A stretch of DNA of 64,000 nucleotides from Mucilaginibacter sp. PAMC 26640 (lineage in GTDB: Bacteria > Bacteroidota > Bacteroidia > Sphingobacteriales > Sphingobacteriaceae): positions 930,001-994,000 of the forward strand of contig CP014773.1 in assembly GCA_001596135.1 (NCBI GenBank), written 5' to 3'. Positions 62,952-64,000 of this stretch are shown piece by piece. The position numbers and the translations under genes are program-made. A model generated the notes under the pieces. It was not told the origin of the DNA. It worked only from the letters and a program-made list of their open reading frames with translations, and searched no databases. Numbering within the stretch: position 1 is the first letter of the stretch; each line of letters opens with the position of its first letter.

Positions 62952-64000
62952 TTATCCCTCATCGTTTCCTATCAGTGTTAAGACAACTTTATACGCTGTG
63001 TTTTTCTCCAAGCGTGCTATTAGCCAGGCGATAAAACTTAAAGAGAAGATATCATTATTCTCTTTTTGGGTGAGTTGGTTTACAACAGTAGCTTTGTACC
63101 TGGGGTCAAAAGCTACATCGGGTTTCAACAGATATTTTTCAACCAGCCCCAGATACTGTAACACCCGTTCCTCGGAGGTCTTCAGCAGATATTTTTTGTA
63201 CCGTCTCCGGAAGCTCATGAGCCGTGATAAGGCAAGCTCAATATTAGAGAATTGTGCCTGTACCAGTATTTCCATCAGGTTTTTACGGATAGTCCATAAC
63301 ATGCCCATCTTTTTTTCGTACCATGCATCGGTCTGTGTCAATAGTGCCAGCTGTTTCAAACTCGCCCGGTCATCACAAAGGGCTAAAAACATCGCCAGGC
63401 TTAAGCGTACATCCGCTAGATCTTCCGGCTTGGACGTACTCTTTTTGTTGGAGAGCGATTCCTGCAATAGCGCGATAGCCCTATCAGAAAACCCTGTAAA
63501 AAACAGATTTAGTGAAGTGAGTAACTGATGGCGTAAATAAAACAGCGCATAATACCGGCTGTCTGCTAACATTAAATGCATCATTTCCTTTAGGTAGGAT
63601 GCACTCTTCCCGAACCTTCTTTGCCGTAAATGAAAATTGGCCAAAAAATACAAAATGGATATATGATAAAAACCATACGTCTGTTTGTGCTGCACCTGGC
63701 CTTTCATAAATTGATTGGTTCGGTTAATGTATCGCTCTATCAACCCATAGTTCTGCTGAATGGCTGCGTATTCATTCGCTATGAAAAGAATTTGGTAAAT
63801 AGACTTGTAAGTCATTAAGTCCTGTTTGGAAATCTTGTATTTCCGGATGGTAGCCAGCATTAAAGTGGTCAGATTAACAATCTTGCCGTTCAGGTGTATC
63901 TCCTGCAATTCCTGCCTTAAATAGGCGTAAGCCATATTGAGCCTGGCTTCGCGCTGCATTTCCGCCTGGTTCCGCAAAAAGCGAGCGGTTAAAGTGTCAA
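62952..64000 (-). CDS. Helical-repeat (TPR-like) protein, 5' end outside the window
   Basis: The frame is open to the right edge, so the N-terminus is missing; a TTG at 63977 is not needed as a start. The visible 349 residues are almost all helical and basic, with repeated paired-helix patterns (for example YLANFHLRQRRFGKSASYLKE read in two helices, and ALFYLRHQLLTSLNLFF). This is the look of a TPR/SEL1-like scaffold without clear consensus. No catalytic motif is seen. I cannot assign a family. Confidence 0.6.
   Translation of the reverse strand, partial: DTLTARFLRNQAEMQREARLNMAYAYLRQELQEIHLNGKIVNLTTLMLATIRKYKISKQDLMTYKSIYQILFIANEYAAIQQNYGLIERYINRTNQFMKGQVQHKQTYGFYHISILYFLANFHLRQRRFGKSASYLKEMMHLMLADSRYYALFYLRHQLLTSLNLFFTGFSDRAIALLQESLSNKKSTSKPEDLADVRLSLAMFLALCDDRASLKQLALLTQTDAWYEKKMGMLWTIRKNLMEILVQAQFSNIELALSRLMSFRRRYKKYLLKTSEERVLQYLGLVEKYLLKPDVAFDPRYKATVVNQLTQKENNDIFSLSFIAWLIARLEKNTAYKVVLTLIGNDEG

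Overview
The window looks like a chromosomal segment of a Bacteroidota bacterium of the Sphingobacteriaceae type (Mucilaginibacter/Pedobacter-like). Support comes from the 16S-Ile-Ala-23S-5S rRNA operon, promoters of the Bacteroidota form TTTG...TAnnTTTG, few Shine-Dalgarno sequences, the futalosine menaquinone genes mqnB/mqnD, many signal peptides ending in AQ, and short interspersed repeats. The genus is an inference; no database was consulted.

Layout. 1-4351: phosphate-type signalling (a DUF47 protein running off the left edge behind a Pho-box-like site, and a PhoR-like kinase), YceI, an OprB-type porin, an HD hydrolase and a small XRE regulator. 4352-11550: an accessory region with an iterated TGGAACA array, an orphan gene, a two-gene operon of a MazG-like pyrophosphohydrolase and a GIY-YIG/DUF2075 helicase/S24-peptidase fusion, an HNH endonuclease, a convergent zinc-ribbon/PD-(D/E)XK nuclease, a decayed Bor-like lipoprotein gene and repeat-rich DNA. 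11560-17662: one rRNA operon on the minus strand with terminator, two tRNAs and up to three tandem promoters. 17881-22397: an rRNA m5C methyltransferase and a ligase-associated DEXH helicase. 22479-30162: esterase, GH3 glucosidase and a photosensory set (BLUF protein, heme oxygenase, bacteriophytochrome). 30443-37285: TerC, an ECF sigma/anti-sigma/secreted-protein operon, a nicotinamide riboside uptake and kinase pair, and an M13 peptidase lipoprotein. 37286-44089: a candidate small RNA, acyl-CoA dehydrogenase, a TlpA-like protein, mqnB-mqnD, queD-folE and fabD. 44138-50952: a 1254-residue NtrY-like kinase, a coiled-coil membrane protein and a GHL10 hydrolase. 50954-59785: DNA ligase, ligase-associated exonuclease, a DUF1835 protein, an M28 peptidase, a UvrD-type helicase-nuclease and a small membrane protein. 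60071-64000: Der and Era GTPases, two tandem initiator tRNA genes and a TPR-like protein that leaves the right edge.

The most interesting locus is 5946-8470. The two genes overlap by ATGA. The larger protein carries four parts: a GIY-YIG-like N-terminus, an SF1-type helicase/ATPase with intact Walker motifs, a LexA-like Ala-Gly cleavage site, and an S24 domain with both dyad residues (Ser635, Lys680). This would fit a DNA-damage- or phage-responsive, self-cleaving helicase working with a nucleotide-pool enzyme. Two further nuclease genes lie immediately downstream, which suggests a defence island. The defence role is inference.
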